From NCBI GenBank assembly GCA_015680685.1, contig MNCI01011411.1, positions 182,569 through 246,568 on the forward strand: a stretch of 64,000 bases of DNA. The letters run 5' to 3'. This document shows, piece after piece, positions 21,744 to 34,200 of this stretch. Under the pieces are notes generated by a model, which made no database searches, was not told the origin of the DNA, and saw only the letters and a program-made list of their open reading frames with translations. Position numbers and translations under genes: made by a program. Every line of letters begins with the position of its first letter. Within the stretch, counting starts at the first letter, position 1. The stretch is from Gnetum montanum. Lineage: Eukaryota; Streptophyta; Gnetopsida; Gnetales; Gnetaceae.

Positions 21744-22531
21744 GATGAGTGGTGAGGTACCCCTACACTCAACCATACGAATACGAGCATTTCACGCACG
21801 ATCCGAACGAACTCCAAGGACTAAGTGCTTCTGCGCCTTAATGAAACACTCAGGGTCAATCAATTATTGTCTTCCCAAACTTGTATTGTCACGGTAGTAT
21901 GGTTAAGTAAGCTTGAGGTATATGATTTTTATAGCTTTTATATTTTTTTATGTCTTATGCTAATAAGGAGAGGGAGAGAGAACTAAGTGGATAACTTATA
22001 ATAACTATTAGTTAACTAATTTTTAAATGTTCCTAACACTAGTATCTGTTCCCACTTGCTGTACACATCCTGAACTAGTGCAACGCTGCTGGGATTACCA
22101 AACGCTAATTGTTACTGGGTTACCAAGCACTACACACATGCTCAAAGTGGTCGTACTGAGTGTATTTAACTAAGGGAGTTGAAGGTTGAGAGAGATATTA
22201 ATTAACTAGGAAAGCATTAAAAAATAATTAATTACTAATTAGCTTAATATATATGCTGCAAGGTTTATCATAAAGTTCAACTTTATTTCCATACACAAAA
22301 TTGTGCTCAAGTACAAATTGTTTGAATAAAGATTCGTTCACTCTATGAATCCTATTGTGGGCACACAGAAATAATTCTAACTCTGGAATAACAAAACTGC
22401 AAGAATCTGGCTAAGGATCTTAGTCTAACTCCTTGGAACCAAGGACGCTGCCTCTTATTTATAGAAGATGAGGCAGGATGCGATATCACGTGGTGGATGT
22501 GATATCGCATACACAATATCATGGCTCATCA
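21744..22531 (-). repeat. E5 3' LTR
   Basis: TGATGAGTGG...GGCTCATCA, 788 bp. TATAAATA (minus) at 22456-22463; short palindrome array GCGATATCACGTGG/GTGATATCGCATAC at 22480-22522. Followed by TACCCCCATGACTGAATG, the reverse complement of the PPT. Confidence 0.9.
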
Positions 22532-23280
22532 TACCCCCATGACTGAATGAAAACTTGTCCTTGAGTTCCTTACAAAATATTTGGAAGGTATGGGATTATT
22601 GACTTGAATGACAACTAATGGTGAATGGGATGATGTGTGAACGGATCAACATTACAATACATGACAACATTAGTGTTCATGACCACAAGAGTGAACACTA
22701 TACACAATTGACATCCAGTCTTAATTGGTAGCTGAGAGAGAAGAGAGAGAGAGAGAAAAGGAGAAGATGTGTTGCTACTGACACCAAGATTGCACCTTCC
22801 ATTATCCATCCATAATCACACCATCAATCTTGTTCCTTGCACAACTGTTCCACCACCAGTCCATCCTGAGTGTTTCCTCAAGGTCCAGTCCATTGCTATA
22901 TGATTGCCATTTGCACACACAACACAGTCACATATGAGCAAGGATAAGTAAATCAGAATATACTTGATACCTTGCCTCAGTGTAAGGTCCATTGGCTGAG
23001 TTGTGATATGGCTAATGTAGATTCTAGAGATATAACACTGGTAACTACCCAAGGTGTAGGGGTTAGGAAAAATTGAAAAAATTGGACCAGGGCCCCCATG
23101 ACTAAAAGCAATCCTTCAGCAGCGATAGAATGGAAAAAGATAAGGAATAAGAAAGATGGAGAAAAAGAAACAATGGAAATGCTAATAAAATGGATGTCAG
23201 AGATGGAAATGAACAAAAAAAATGTTGATTGCAAAAATGTTTAAGGGATAGAAGTTAATTGATGCACCAAATAAGAATGC
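22532..23280 (-). other. E5 3' untranslated region
   Basis: Contains the PPT (CAGTCATGGGGGTAT on the minus strand) and the AACTTGTC/GAGTT hairpin-like block. ORF-C and its upstream palindrome array, found here in E3, A and B, are both absent. Open frames in this stretch show no family features. Confidence 0.5.
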
Positions 23281-23990
23281 TAGTGGGTCCTCCCCAAAGC
23301 AGGCTCATGTCCTTTATGCCCTGACAAACTCACATTCAAAGAGTCTGTAGGCTCTAGAAATGTCATTTGGGAGCAAGAGTTAAAGACTTAACCCCAAGAA
23401 TTTACCAAAGAGAAAACAATACATCAACCAAAATATATACTATTGATACAACCAGCAATGAGGTGAAAAATGGAGAAAGAATGATTGAAAGAAGAGAATG
23501 GAATGGAATCCCAAGAACAAGGTGGTGTACAACCCCTTGTGTATTTATGGTTAATGTGACTGAGTAGATCTCATTCCAAATCCAGCCTCAAACAATCCAC
23601 ATGCAGTGACTTCACATTAATACATTTGGCCAATCCATCCTCTTGAAGTAACAAGAATGCTTCCGCCAAAGAGTCACCACCATTCCGAGGAAATGAGAAA
23701 GGAAAAATTAGGAAGTGAGAAAGGGCCTTAGTTAGAGGGAACATGTTTTTTTAGTTCCATAACCAGTGCTTGTAGCCTAGATGATTATTTTGTCTAAGGG
23801 ATGCGCTTTGAATTCTCACCTTTTTTTAAACGTGAGAACCACACCATGCAAAGACTTATTTTTACTGGCTCAGCTTCCCTATAATGGAGCAACGTTGGAA
23901 TGGTAAGGAAAAATCAAGAAGAAAACATCCAAGGACTCAAGAGAATAGCCAACACAAATGCATCAAATCCCTTTAAAGTCATATCCTTTT
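23281..23990 (-). other. Conserved noncoding cassette (E5 copy)
   Basis: Starts with GTGGGTCCTCCCCAAAGCAG, then AGGGCCTTAGTTAGAGGGAAC, CATAACCAGTGCTTGTAGCC and GAACCACACCATGCAAAGAC, all shared with the two B copies. The AAAGTCATATCC block near 23977 parallels the AAGTCACACCC block elsewhere. Confidence 0.65.
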
Positions 23991-24417
23991 CAGTCCTTGA
24001 GTCTTTCCTTAGTTTGAGAAATCCAGTTACCAATTTGTTAATAGTTTTATATTAAAGAAAGGGACTATATAGTTCCAAGCCAAGAGAGACCATAAAAATT
24101 TATGAATGCATGGATGATGTGGAATCATTACCTATTATATCAAAATAACCATACCTTAGTATCAACATTATAACTCAAAGGTAAAAATCAAACATTAGCA
24201 ATCAATAGAATACAGTTCATACCACCATTAGGAGCAGTTATTAGGTGATGAATCTAACAAAACAAAAACAAAAAAAAACAAACAGTCACACAAAGAAATG
24301 AAAAAATATAAATGATGTTGCAAAACAAAAACAAAAAAAGTTAAAGAAATTTGTAAAACAAAAATGTGTAAAAAAAAATCTTAACAAGGAACTGAGGGCT
24401 TCAAATGGTTAGCAGAG

Positions 24418-24437
24418 GTGGCCATCTCCACCATGAC
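24418..24437 (-). promoter_or_regulatory. Central PPT-like tract of E5
   Basis: Minus strand AGTCATGGTGGAGATGGCC after the polyprotein. Same position and core as in B and E4. Confidence 0.5.
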
Positions 24438-24562
24438 TGAGTTGGAAGGAGAAGATCCAAAAGAGTGAGCAGGGTCATCCCTTCTCAAAGGTATTATGTG
24501 CATTGATTGTTCTAAATTCATGGAAGGTTTTGGTCTATTGCACATTGACTAAAAATCTCTTA

Positions 24563-27500
24563 TCAGGGCTCTAGTTTGAATTTTTTAGGAATTTCCAACT
24601 TCCCCCAATTGATGCTTTCAAGGTTAAAGCTTGGAAGTTGGCAACGAACTTGCTCTAGTGCATCTATGTTTTCAATGTAAGCACAAGTTATTCCCTCAGT
24701 TAGTCCCATGCATGTTAGTGAGATGCTCTCTTGATCAGCTATCAACCACTGGGTGTCTTCTTGTTGTGTGGTTGCTGCATACAGGCACTTTTGAATGTTA
24801 ATGTCTTGTACACATCGGTTGCATGCAGGAAATGCTAAAATTTGCACAACCCATGATCTATGCACATAATTGTACCTTGTATCACTGTATGCGATGCATG
24901 GAACCTTCTTCTTCTTGATCTTTCCAAAAGTTTTTTCCTTAGATATTTGTAGGGAAAGATCGCGGATTCCTAGGTGTGCATCTATAGTACTTAGCCATGC
25001 CCTTCCCATTNGAATTCCTAGGTGTGCATCTATAATACTTAGCCATGCCCTTCCCATTATTATTGGGAAGTCCCCTTTACTGTTATTCACTTGTATCACT
25101 AGGAAATTAGCTGGGTATGACCACCCACACACAGTGGTGATAATGTCCTCCACCAGTCCCAAGGGAACAGTGATGGACTGGTTGATGAGCTCTAGGCAAA
25201 TATTGCTCTTCCTTAATGGAGGCAGGTCCTAGGCTTTGTACATTTCTTATGATATTAAGTTGACTCTAGAACCTAAGTCCAGAAGAGCTTTGCATGGCTC
25301 ATTCCAAATGATTTGGGGATAGATTAGAGGGCTTCTAGGATCAGAGAATTTCCTAGGAAGGTGGCCAACCTTGATCTAGTCAGTTATGACATATGTTAAC
25401 ATAACTGTATGCGTTGAGCTCGGTGTTTGATTTGAAGGGAGCTCTGAAGCTTCATTTGATGGGGAGGCATTCAAAGGTTCAACCGCTTGTGGTTGTAAGG
25501 GCATGGTTGGATTCTTGGTTCTAAAGAAAGGTATTTTCTTTGTATGGTTGTTAGGACCAACAACGGGTTGAGGATTCATAGCCCTTGTGGCATTGCGTTG
25601 CTATGGTTGAGTAGGGAGTTCCCCTTGCATTGCTGGAGCAGGTGGTAATGAAGCTATTAGTGTGAGAGTTGCGGATGGATTTGAAGGATGGTATATTTAT
25701 GGGTTATCTTCCCTAGGAGAATAAGTTCTATAATACTCATGGGTTTGGTAGTGATGTTGTGGTGTAACGTGACTAACAGAGTCACGTGGAGAGATTGGAT
25801 GCTGCACATAGTAGCCATATGGGTTAGGTTGCCGGTAGGGGTATTTTTTCCTTGATGGTGACATCCCCCATGACTGTGGGTATTGCCACTATTGATGTTG
25901 CTCAATGGGTTGTGGTGGAGTTCCACTTGGATAATATGTTGAAGGTTGGTGGAACTGCCTTGGGTTACCTTGTGGATAAGGTAACCATTGGAGTGCTTGC
26001 CATTTATTTAGTTGTGGGTTGGGTGCATACATCCTAGACTCTTGTAGATGTGAGATGACTGGGCAACATCCCTTAGGATGGTTGTACTGGCATATCTCAC
26101 ATCCATCATCATTGTCTATGTTTGAATCCACAACCTCTTCTGGGATGGCCATTTTTCCCTTACCCTTGTTACATGCATTTTTAACATCTCTTTTTTTTGT
26201 CATGGTCACTACCTTGCTCCCTAGACTCTACAATTTTAAGAATATTTTCAAACCTACTATCTAGGGAGTCCCACATTTGGTCTACCTTTGTCGATACTTC
26301 TGTTATTAACTTTTGGAGAGGAAAAGTTTTCTTATTCACCATCTCTTCAAGTGGTGACTCTTCTTCTTCCTCAAAAAATCTCACTCCCCTTCTTCGAAGG
26401 GAAGGATCTTGGTTGTATTCTTCTGTAGTTTCTCTCTTTCGTAGCTCACATTCTTCTTTGGCTACTTGCTCTAACAGTCTATGAATTTGATGAGACCTAA
26501 GCTTTGATAACCTTCCTTGGGCATACATCTTAAGGGTTCTTCTTGTTTCATGCCTAAGTCCATCCACGAGATGGCATAGTTGATCCCGTTGCGAATAACG
26601 ATGGCCAGGGCAATAATGTAATAGTGTGTAATAGCGGCCCATGGTAGCATCCAAGGGTTCATGATTTCCTTGCTTCCATCCTTAGATTTGCTTCCACAGG
26701 TTAGACACTTTGGAGTACGTTTGGTACTTATCATTGAATAGTTCTAACATTGTACTCCACCTCCAAATGGATTCTGGTTCTACGGATCGGTACTAGCTTT
26801 CAGCTTCTTTCACTAGTGTCCTTGGGAACAACTTCAGTTTTTGCCATTTTTTTTCTTTGTTTTGCAAGGCACATGCATCGTGGAATGCTTGTAAATTATT
26901 TTGAGGATCAGCGTTGTATCCCCCTTCAAATCGTGGGACCTCTTGATCCTACTATCCTTTTGGTTCCTTGTTGGAACTCTTACAGCCTCCGTTATATCTA
27001 GCATGCTTCTAGTTGCGAGTAGGGGTTATTCATGATCATCTCGTTCATAGCATCTATGTTGTCTATGTGGTTCCCTACTCTCCCTTCTTCTATGTATTGA
27101 TTCTTTAGAATGCCCTTGTCCTTGTTCTCGACTGTCTCGTTGATGTTTGTCACTTTGTTTTCCCTTATCCTCACGATTGGTTTTCCTATGATTGCATTTG
27201 GAAACTGAAGGAGAGGGTGAAGATGATGATGAAGGTGAAGAAGAAGGAGAACCATCACCATGATGGTGTTTTCTGCCTTCTCTTCAGTGGTCTCAACCTC
27301 GATCGTGATCACAATCAGAACATTCGTCCTTATCGTGTGTTCGTGTTCCCTTGTTGAATACTTCATGTTCGTGGGTATTAGAACCAGGGTTGTGAATAGT
27401 GGAGTGAAGGTTTTGATACACCACCTCTTGGCCAATGTTAGGAGGAGGAACATCATTTTGGGGGGACCCTGTTGGAGCAGGTTCATCATCCTCAATTTCG

Positions 27501-27916
27501 CTCAAAACGTGTGGAGCATCATGGGGCCATTTACCCTTCAAGGATGTATGGTATCTCTCTTGTCTCAAGTCCCTTTGATGTTGTGCTTCTATGGGATGAT
27601 AGTTCCTTGTGTCATGATCACATGCAACGTATTCTACATATAAAAGTAGCATGCCTATTTGTGTGAGAGCACGAAGGAGCATGTTGGGGACTAATCGGTC
27701 TGGAGGCAACACTATGTTACCCTCCAAGTCTCTCCAATGCAGTTGTTCATATTGGTGGAGAATAAAGGTGAAATCGGGTACATACTCATCGGGATGAGTA
27801 TATACCACACGAAATTGTTGAGGAATTGGTGGATCCTGGTTATGTGTATTATGCTATTGACTGCCTCTTGTGTTAGTCCTAGGCGGTGAAGTGCTCTTAT
27901 GTGAAGAAGAAGACAT
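24563..27916 (-). pseudogene. Gag-protease polyprotein of E5
   Basis: Minus-strand ATG at 27916 (MSSSSHKSTSPPRTNTRGSQ), one stop, then FRVVYTHPDEYVPDF and WRDLEGNIVLPPDRLVP. An Arg/Asp/His-rich linker leads to the gag core (26180-27000) with PGHRYSQRDQLCHLVDGL and MYAQGRLSKLRSHQI, a knuckle CEICQYNHPKGCC (CX2CX3HX4C) near 26085, and a Pro/Gln/His-rich tail. The protease has ALLDLGSRVNLIS near 25255-25300 (DLGS active-site loop intact) and DFPIIMGRAWLS near 25050-25090. An artefactual duplication around N at 25011 disturbs the frame. Several frameshifts (near 27495, 27000, 26650, 26180, 25600) inactivate it. Gag forms the particle and the aspartic protease would cleave it. Confidence 0.8.
24966..25058. 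other. Assembly artefact: duplicated ends around N
   Basis: 24966-25010 and 25014-25058 are the same 45-bp protease sequence (one mismatch) on either side of N25011. This duplicates MGRAWLS...DAHLGI in the translation. Confidence 0.85.
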
Positions 27917-28041
27917 CTTGTCTTGTTCGGTGTGCAATGTATCGTTGTTTTGTCTTTCTTTGATTAACCCTAAGGGCTCATTCTAACATTCCAAAGATAT
28001 GAATGATTTCCTATGTTCTACATAGCGCACAAACAACTAAG

Positions 28042-28059
28042 TCCCCGGCAACGGTGCCA
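28042..28059 (-). promoter_or_regulatory. E5 primer-binding site (tRNA-Asp)
   Basis: Minus strand TGGCACCGTTGCCGGGGA, one transition from the tRNA-Asp complement. Best-preserved PBS in the window. Confidence 0.92.
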
Positions 28060-28060
28060 A

Positions 28061-28867
28061 TTATTAGTGGTGAGATACCCCTACACTCAACCATATGAAT
28101 ATGAGTGTTTCACGCACGATCCGGTCGAACTCCAAGGACTAAGTGCTTACGTGCCTTAATGGAACACTCAGGGTTAATCAATCGTTGTCTTCCCAAACTT
28201 ACTTGTATTGTCAAGGTTGTATGGTTAAGTAAGCTTGAGGTATATGATTTTTATAGCTTTTATATTTTTTTATGTCTTATGCTAATAAGGAGATGGAGAG
28301 AGAACTAAGTGGCTAACTTACATTAACTATTCGTTAACTAGTTTCTAAATGTTCTTAACACCAGTATCCATTCCCACTTGCCTTACACATCTTGAACCAG
28401 TGCAACACTGCTGGGATTATGAAACGCTAATCGTTACTGGGTTACCAAGTGCTACACGCATGCTCGAAGTGGTTGGACTGAGTGTATTTAACTAAGGGAG
28501 TTGAAGGTTAAGAGAGATATTAATTAACTAGGAAAGCATTAAAAAATAATTAATTACTAATTAGCTTAATCTATATGTTGCAAGGTTTATCATAAAGTTT
28601 GTCTTTATTTCTGTACACAAAATTGTGCTCGGGTACAAATTATTTGAATAAAGATTCATTCACTCTATGACTCCTACTATGGGCACATAGAAATAATTCT
28701 AACTTTGGAATAACAAAACTACAAGAATCTGGCTAAGGGTCTGAGTCTAACTCCTTGGAACCAAGGGCGCCACCTCTTATTTATAGAAGATGAGGTAGGA
28801 CACGATATCACGTATGTGATATTGCGTGGTGGATGTGATATCGCAGATGCGATATTGCGACTCATCA
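28061..28867 (-). repeat. E5 5' LTR
   Basis: 807 bp; the inner terminus has mutated (TTATTAGTGG for TGATGAGTGG), the outer end CTCATCA is intact. TATAAATA at 28778-28785, palindrome array 28803-28860. Confidence 0.88.
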
Positions 28868-29990
28868 AGAATGATCTAAAGAGGGAAAATACTAATGTCT
28901 CTTAGATTGTAGAGAGTATGAAAAATTCTAAATCTTTTGGTTTTAGTTTACCTAATGATTTATATAAATCCTTATTAAAAGATATCAGTTTATGATGCAT
29001 ATTTCTACAAATTGTTAGAATTTTTTGCTTCAATAAGGGTTTTACACTAGTGATTCAGGATATTCTTGAATGCTATGGGATTAATGTTTTGCTTGCCCAC
29101 TATTTTTCCAAATTTATTTTGCTTGTCAAACTAGTAAATTTTGAAAAGGTTGAGAAATCATATATCTTAAGGTTTTTATGGATCAATGTAATACTTTTAT
29201 TGCTTAGGAATGAAAAGTGGAATTTGATTCACACTCTTTTGATTATTTTAAAATCCTTGCTAAATTAAATTAGAAAATATTTATGTTATTTTTCAAAGTA
29301 TTAAAAGAAAAATTGTTGGTTGTATTAGCATAATCCTAAAGATAGAGTTAGAAGTATTTCTAGATGGTGTGCAACCCATACATTATTTTTTTGAGATTGA
29401 TTTATGATAAAAGAAGATAAAATTAAAACTCAAGGTATGTAACAAGTGTTTTTCTCAAAAACTACATATTATAATTTACAAGAATGTTGTAGTTATTATC
29501 CTTGTAAAGGCCATGTTATTGAGATCTATCTTATTCTTAATGAAAATGTGGTTTGTGAGAAAAAGAAACAAAAATTTTTAGAAAAGGAAAATAATAGTAA
29601 TTTTCAACAAGCACAAATGAAATCTTCTTTAACAAGATATCAACCTTTTATTAATCTTTTTAATTCTAAATATGTCAGTAAACTCTTGATATCTACAGAA
29701 AATTCCTCTTTAGAAAGAAAATGAAATTTTTAGTAAGGACCAGTAATAAAAATACTAATGTAGATGGATTTCAGTTAGTGCAACATAAAAAGAAGCGGTA
29801 TGAAAATAGTGCTTTTAATTTAGGAACCCCAAAGGTATATCATTCTCTTTCTATTTCTACCACTGTACAAATTTTTTTTTTATTATATAATTTTTTTATA
29901 CTTATTAATCATATAGTTTGTGAGGCAAATGTTGAGATTGAAAAATCAAGGATGAAGGCCTTCTCCCCCACATCTCAAAGTTAGTTTTAC
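28868..29990 (+). pseudogene. LINE ORF1 remnant
   Basis: Plus-strand fragments in several frames: a region ending LRNEKWNLIHTLL, then YYNLQECCSYYPCKGHVIEI, which resembles the LP-x-C-xx-C-xxxGHxxxxC knuckle near the end of plant L1 ORF1 (nucleic-acid-binding protein), followed by a Lys/Gln-rich tail (29446-29724) and another open segment to 29984. Stops at roughly every 60-90 codons. Identification rests on position before the endonuclease and on the knuckle; moderate confidence. Confidence 0.6.
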
Positions 29991-29999
29991 CATGAAATG

Positions 30000-30700
30000 T
30001 TTGGAGTCTTTTTGATAGGTCTTAAGCAAAGATTTCCAAGGAGTATCTTTCAAAATAACACTTATCTCTAGATTTTATTTTCTTGTAAGAAATTAAGATT
30101 TTAGCTCATGATATTAGTTTTTCTGTTAAATGTATTTTAAAAAATTGCATTATTTTTTATTTCTACTCATGAAGTTAATGAAGGTGGTGTTGCTATTCTT
30201 GTTAATAAAAATTGGACTGGAAAAGTTTTGAATTTTGGTTTTGATAACCTTAGAAGATTTATTTTGACTATTTGTTATATTGAAAAGGTGACTTTGAACT
30301 ATAGTATTTATGCTCCTAATAATTCAAAGGATCAAGTTTGAAAATATTTTTATCTATCTCTACCTAAAGTTCCTTTGATTATTGGAGGTAATTTCAATAT
30401 GGTTGTAAGTCATTTAGATAAACTCAGTAGTCTTCTTCCTAATATGTCTTCTTGAGAAAAAGAAGATTAGTTTAATTTGAAAGAAAAATAATTTTTTTGA
30501 TGTTAGCTCTTTATTCCCATGTCATTCAAATGAGAATCATTATACTTGGTATAATTATCAAAAAGGAAATGATAGAATCTATTAACTTAATATATTTTAC
30601 ATCTCTCATGCTTTTGTTTAGAAGCCTATAAGACAAGTAAAAGTACATACAAATGCTAGTTTGTCATATCATTTTTCTATTAGCATTTTTCTTTGGTACT
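30000..30700 (+). pseudogene. LINE AP-like endonuclease remnant
   Basis: Conceptual translation gives GGVAILVNKNWTGKVLNFGF, RRFILTICYIEKVTLNYSIY, APNNSKDQV, and PLIIGGNFNMVVSHLDKLS. These match the order and spacing in L1 endonucleases (GVAIL..., ...YAPN..., ...GDFN...). The Asp of the GDFN motif reads Asn. Then RIYXLNIFYISHAF and SYHFSISI correspond to the DR-x-x-x and SDH motifs. This enzyme nicks target DNA for target-primed reverse transcription. Confidence 0.8.
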
Positions 30701-31345
30701 AATTCTTCATCCTTTTAAAAACATGAGCTTTTTCATATAAATGCTAGTATGTTCATAGGACTTAGTGGGAAAAATATTGCAAAGTTTTTACGAAATATAG
30801 ATAAAAGACTAGTGGTGATACTCATTGGATTAACTAGTAGCAGTGAACTACATGTAGATATGTTGGATGATTTGGAAAGAAATTCACTTAGTGTAAGCAT
30901 CATGTTTAAAGAAGAGCTTGTAGCATTTGTAAGGCAAATGCAAACTCTTTTAGACCAAAATCCCTTTGATTTTGAAACTCAAAAAGCCTTGGCTAAATCT
31001 TGTTATGTTAAATAATGTTATGATACTTTTGAAGCTGAAACTGCTTTTACTAAAAGTTGCATGGGTTGACTAAAAATTGAAGATGAACCTTACAGGAATT
31101 TTTTTAAATTTCTAAGAGGAAAGGCTTATGTAGATAAACTAGAATCACTTCATATAAATGATTCCATTATTAAAGATTTTTAGACTACTAATAGTTTTTT
31201 AGTGAATCATTTTTTTTCCATTTTTTCTTCTTAATATTTTAGAAAATAATCTTTTTAGGCCTCTAGTATGCATATTCCTCATCTTATAGTAGAAGCACAA
31301 TGAAGTATTCTTAAAGTAGAAATTACAATGGAAGAAATCAAACCA
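30700..31345 (+). pseudogene. LINE linker and start of RT region
   Basis: Open stretch 30749-31015 has alpha-helical, Lys/Glu-rich composition with FVRQMQTLLDQNPFDFETQKA, as in the endonuclease-RT linker of L1. KVEITMEEIKPMNLMF near 31315-31360 matches the L-T-x-EEI start of L1 RT. The frame is cut off by the LTR of element A. Confidence 0.65.
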
Positions 31346-31349
31346 ATGA

Positions 31350-31842
31350 ACTTAATGTTCATCACTAAGTGAATCCAATAACACCACTACTAGAATTACT
31401 AGACAACCTCACTTAATGTTCAGAACTAGTCGTACCCATACTCGTGTACTAAGTGTGCATGTAAAGTAAGTACTTGAAAAGGTAAAGTACAAACTAAGAA
31501 AACATGAAAAATTATTCTAAGTAAACACAAAGTAAACTAAGTGATGCTGGAATGATGCAAAATAGCTTGATATTTATTGCTGTTCATAAATTATGTCCAA
31601 ATACAATATGTTTGAATAAAGACTTTATTCACTGCCTAACACCACATTGCGGGCATACACTTCTATCGCTAAGTTATGAAAACAAACTGATAGAGTCTAG
31701 TTACTATGGAATGAAAAGTTATGTGGATTGTGTGCCCCAATGTCATATAAGATATTGTATCCACGATGACATAGCGTGAACTATGATATTGTATAAATGA
31801 CATCGTTGATGCAATATTGTTGATGAAAAATTGGCTTTATCA
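31350..31842 (-). repeat. Element A left LTR, partial
   Basis: Ends GGCTTTATCA followed by TAGCCCCATGACTAATTGG (PPT reverse complement). Decayed palindrome array at 31745-31825 (GATATTG, GACATCG units). The low-coordinate end blurs into LINE sequence. Confidence 0.75.
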
Positions 31843-31929
31843 TAGCCCCATGACTAATTGGAAACTCATCCTTAAGTTAAAACAAAATGAGGATAGAGTC
31901 CCTTACAAAATTGGGAGGTAGATTCGATT

Positions 31930-32749
31930 ATACATAACTGATGAACTATTTACAAGACTCTAAATGTCGTAGTGGTGTTCTACAAAATTTACACAAGTTT
32001 ATGACAAAACAACAAAACAAGACAAAACTTGAAGAAGCTCAATTATTTCTAAGTGCCCAATGGTGGTGGCTTCTACATTGGCTACTTCTCCTTGTCATCA
32101 GGCTTCTTGAATTGATATCTATTGAGTAGTACCTAAAGTTTTTCTTTCTTTGTCCTAGGATCATGTACCATCCATGTTGATTGACTAATATTTGATGGAT
32201 TTGGCACATTCCATGGGCATGGTAGCTACGAGAACATCTCATTTACTTTTTACATACCATGCTGCAAATTTCCTCCTTTCTTCTTCAAATGCTCCAGCCA
32301 TTTTATGCAATTCTTGATAATCTGACATTCTTTTGGCTAGCTTAGCTGCAACATCATTTTGACCTTGGTAGCTAACCTTTATTATCTCCAATTTTGAATT
32401 TTCCACATACAACTTCTACAAAGAATCTTTTCAATCAACAAATTCTTTCTCATACATAGCATAGATGGTTGCTACTTTCTGTTCTAGCTCATTTCTGGGT
32501 CTACCTATTGTTAACATGGCTAGGTTAGCATAATGAAGGTTAGCTAACTCCATGTATTCTGTTAGGTCCTTTATTTGCAAGTCTCTATTTTTGATTTCCA
32601 CTTGGATAGATTGCTCTATGGTAGGGGTTTGCTAATGATGCATGCTATACTTGTAGGGTTTGTTTTCCCATTTGATCCCTTCCATGGCCTCTCAACCTCT
32701 TGCTTGCTAGCTATGAAGGCCCTCCTTTTGCTCCTTTCTTTGGGGTCAT
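31930..32749 (-). pseudogene. ORF-C of element A, N-terminal domain deleted
   Basis: Minus-strand ATG at 32749 gives MTPKKGAKGGPS (compare MAPK starts in E3 and B), then passes straight into coiled-coil sequence: IKNRDLQIKDLTEYMELANL, HYANLAMLTIGRPRNELEQK, a further heptad-like stretch AKRMSDYQELHKMAGAFEEE and RRKFAAWYVKSK. These align with D (VKNRELQIQDLTEDMELENL, AGCPRSELE, EEERWVFTVWYVKAN). The plant transposon protein-like domain is missing. Stops occur at several points. Confidence 0.7.
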
Positions 32750-32987
32750 CTACAATCATGAAAGGTTTGGAGATTATTAAAATATTTACACTAATTCTTA
32801 ATAACTATTTTTTTTACTTGTACCCTTAGCTAGATCAAGTTCTTAGCTTAACATGATTGTAGGGTTAGAAAAATTTCAAAAAAGGAATCCCCTTAGGATG
32901 TCAAAGCTCATTGCGTGAAAGAAAAAATTGGCAAAAACTCTCTTTACATGGAAAATGAGAAATAAAAAAATTTTCTAACTCCTTTGT

Positions 32988-33080
32988 GCTATATATACAA
33001 TTTTATAGATGTGATATCATCGATCATATATTATACATAAAATATTGTAGGACCTCCAATATCATAGCTTTGATATCACC
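32988..33080 (-). promoter_or_regulatory. Internal U3-like promoter upstream of A ORF-C
   Basis: GATATCA palindromes and relatives at 33010-33080 (GTGATATCATCGAT, CAATATCATAGC, TTGATATCACC), then TATATATAGC on the minus strand at 32990-32997, then the ORF-C ATG about 240 nt downstream. Confidence 0.5.
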
Positions 33081-33404
33081 TTTGAAAGTTTCAAATTTTT
33101 TATGGAATTTTTAGAGAAAAAATAAGTCAAATCAAATGGCTGAAAGATATGAAGCATGTCTAGAGGGTTTTGGACCATTAATGATGCATAATTTTTGAGA
33201 ATTTGGCATATAAAGTTCATGAAGGAGGAATCTTGGGCTATGAAAGTTCATTAAGTGTATATAGGATAGATGAGATGGGTAATGAATCCTTGGTATTTGA
33301 ATGGATTGATTGGATCTTAAGGAAAGTATTTATTAAGATTTATTATTTTTGGAAGGCACAAGATGATGTGGAATTGCTTGCTAGTTATAAGATATAGTAG
33401 TTAT

Positions 33405-34200
33405 ACAAGTGGGTCCTCCCCAAAGTAGGCTTTAGCCCTTAATGACCTTTTATAACCATGCATAAAAGTGTCCTTAGGTAATCAAGGAGTTGAATGTAAT
33501 GCATACCTATTTACCAAAACATACATATTAGTATCACTAGGTTGGAAAAATTACTCTATGTCATATAAAATGATAAGTTTTAATTATTTATACAGTGAGA
33601 TGAAATGGACTAAGAAGGGATTGTAGAAATTAGGATGTGAGATGTCTTACCATAGGCATAATGAATTTTGGTGTTTTATTAGTAGTTAAAGTAATCATTA
33701 GCCTTTCTATTCAAGATTCAAACCAAGGCTAGACCACATTCCAATGACACTGCATTGTGTCATCTCTTGGAGTTATAATTGTAAGACTACCATTGTTGTA
33801 AGGAGTATTATCACTTGGTGTATTATCTAAGGGAGGAGTTTATTAATTGCACTTTTTTAATTTATTTTTTAGATTTTTGAGAAGCTACCTACCATCAGGC
33901 ATGGGGAACATTTCTTTCTAGTGGGACCCTTACAAATTTATTCTGTGCATGGGTTTTATTTTTAAATGTATCAACCTTATTAGAGGACTACCTTCAGGCA
34001 TGGGTAACATGTTTTTCTAGTGACATGATAAGGTAGCACTTATTTTACTCTTACTCCAATTTTTTGGTAGATTTACAAGGATATAATACAACCTAAGCAA
34101 TAGAATAAAACTCATAGAAGTGATCCAAGAGAACCCCACAAATTCCCTTGATGTCACAACCTTTACATTCCCACTTGGTTCTTCACTTTTCAGTCCAAGC
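33405..34200 (-). other. Conserved noncoding cassette (element A copy)
   Basis: GTGGGTCCTCCCCAAAGTAG at 33410, two copies of the GGCATGGG-AACAT-TTTCTAGTG block near 33898 and 33997, and CCCTTGATGTCACAACC near 34146. Homologous to 13363-14060 of E3. Confidence 0.65.

Larger units (their letters stand above)
21744..28867 (-). mobile_element. Non-autonomous LTR retrotransposon E5 (gag-protease only)
   Basis: LTRs 21744-22531 and 28061-28867, tRNA-Asp PBS, gag and a protease segment, then noncoding sequence and the PPT. No RT, integrase or ORF-C signal was seen. Flanking 5-mers GGAAT and AGAAT suggest a target duplication with one change. Inserted in the LINE 5' region. Confidence 0.85.

Noticed and set aside
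25852-26484. Plus-strand open frames opposite E5 gag
   Set aside because: Antisense shadows of the gag frame on the minus strand.
28042-28059. Partial tRNA-Asp gene
   Set aside because: Only the 3' 18 nt complement is present, directly at an LTR edge; it is a primer-binding site.
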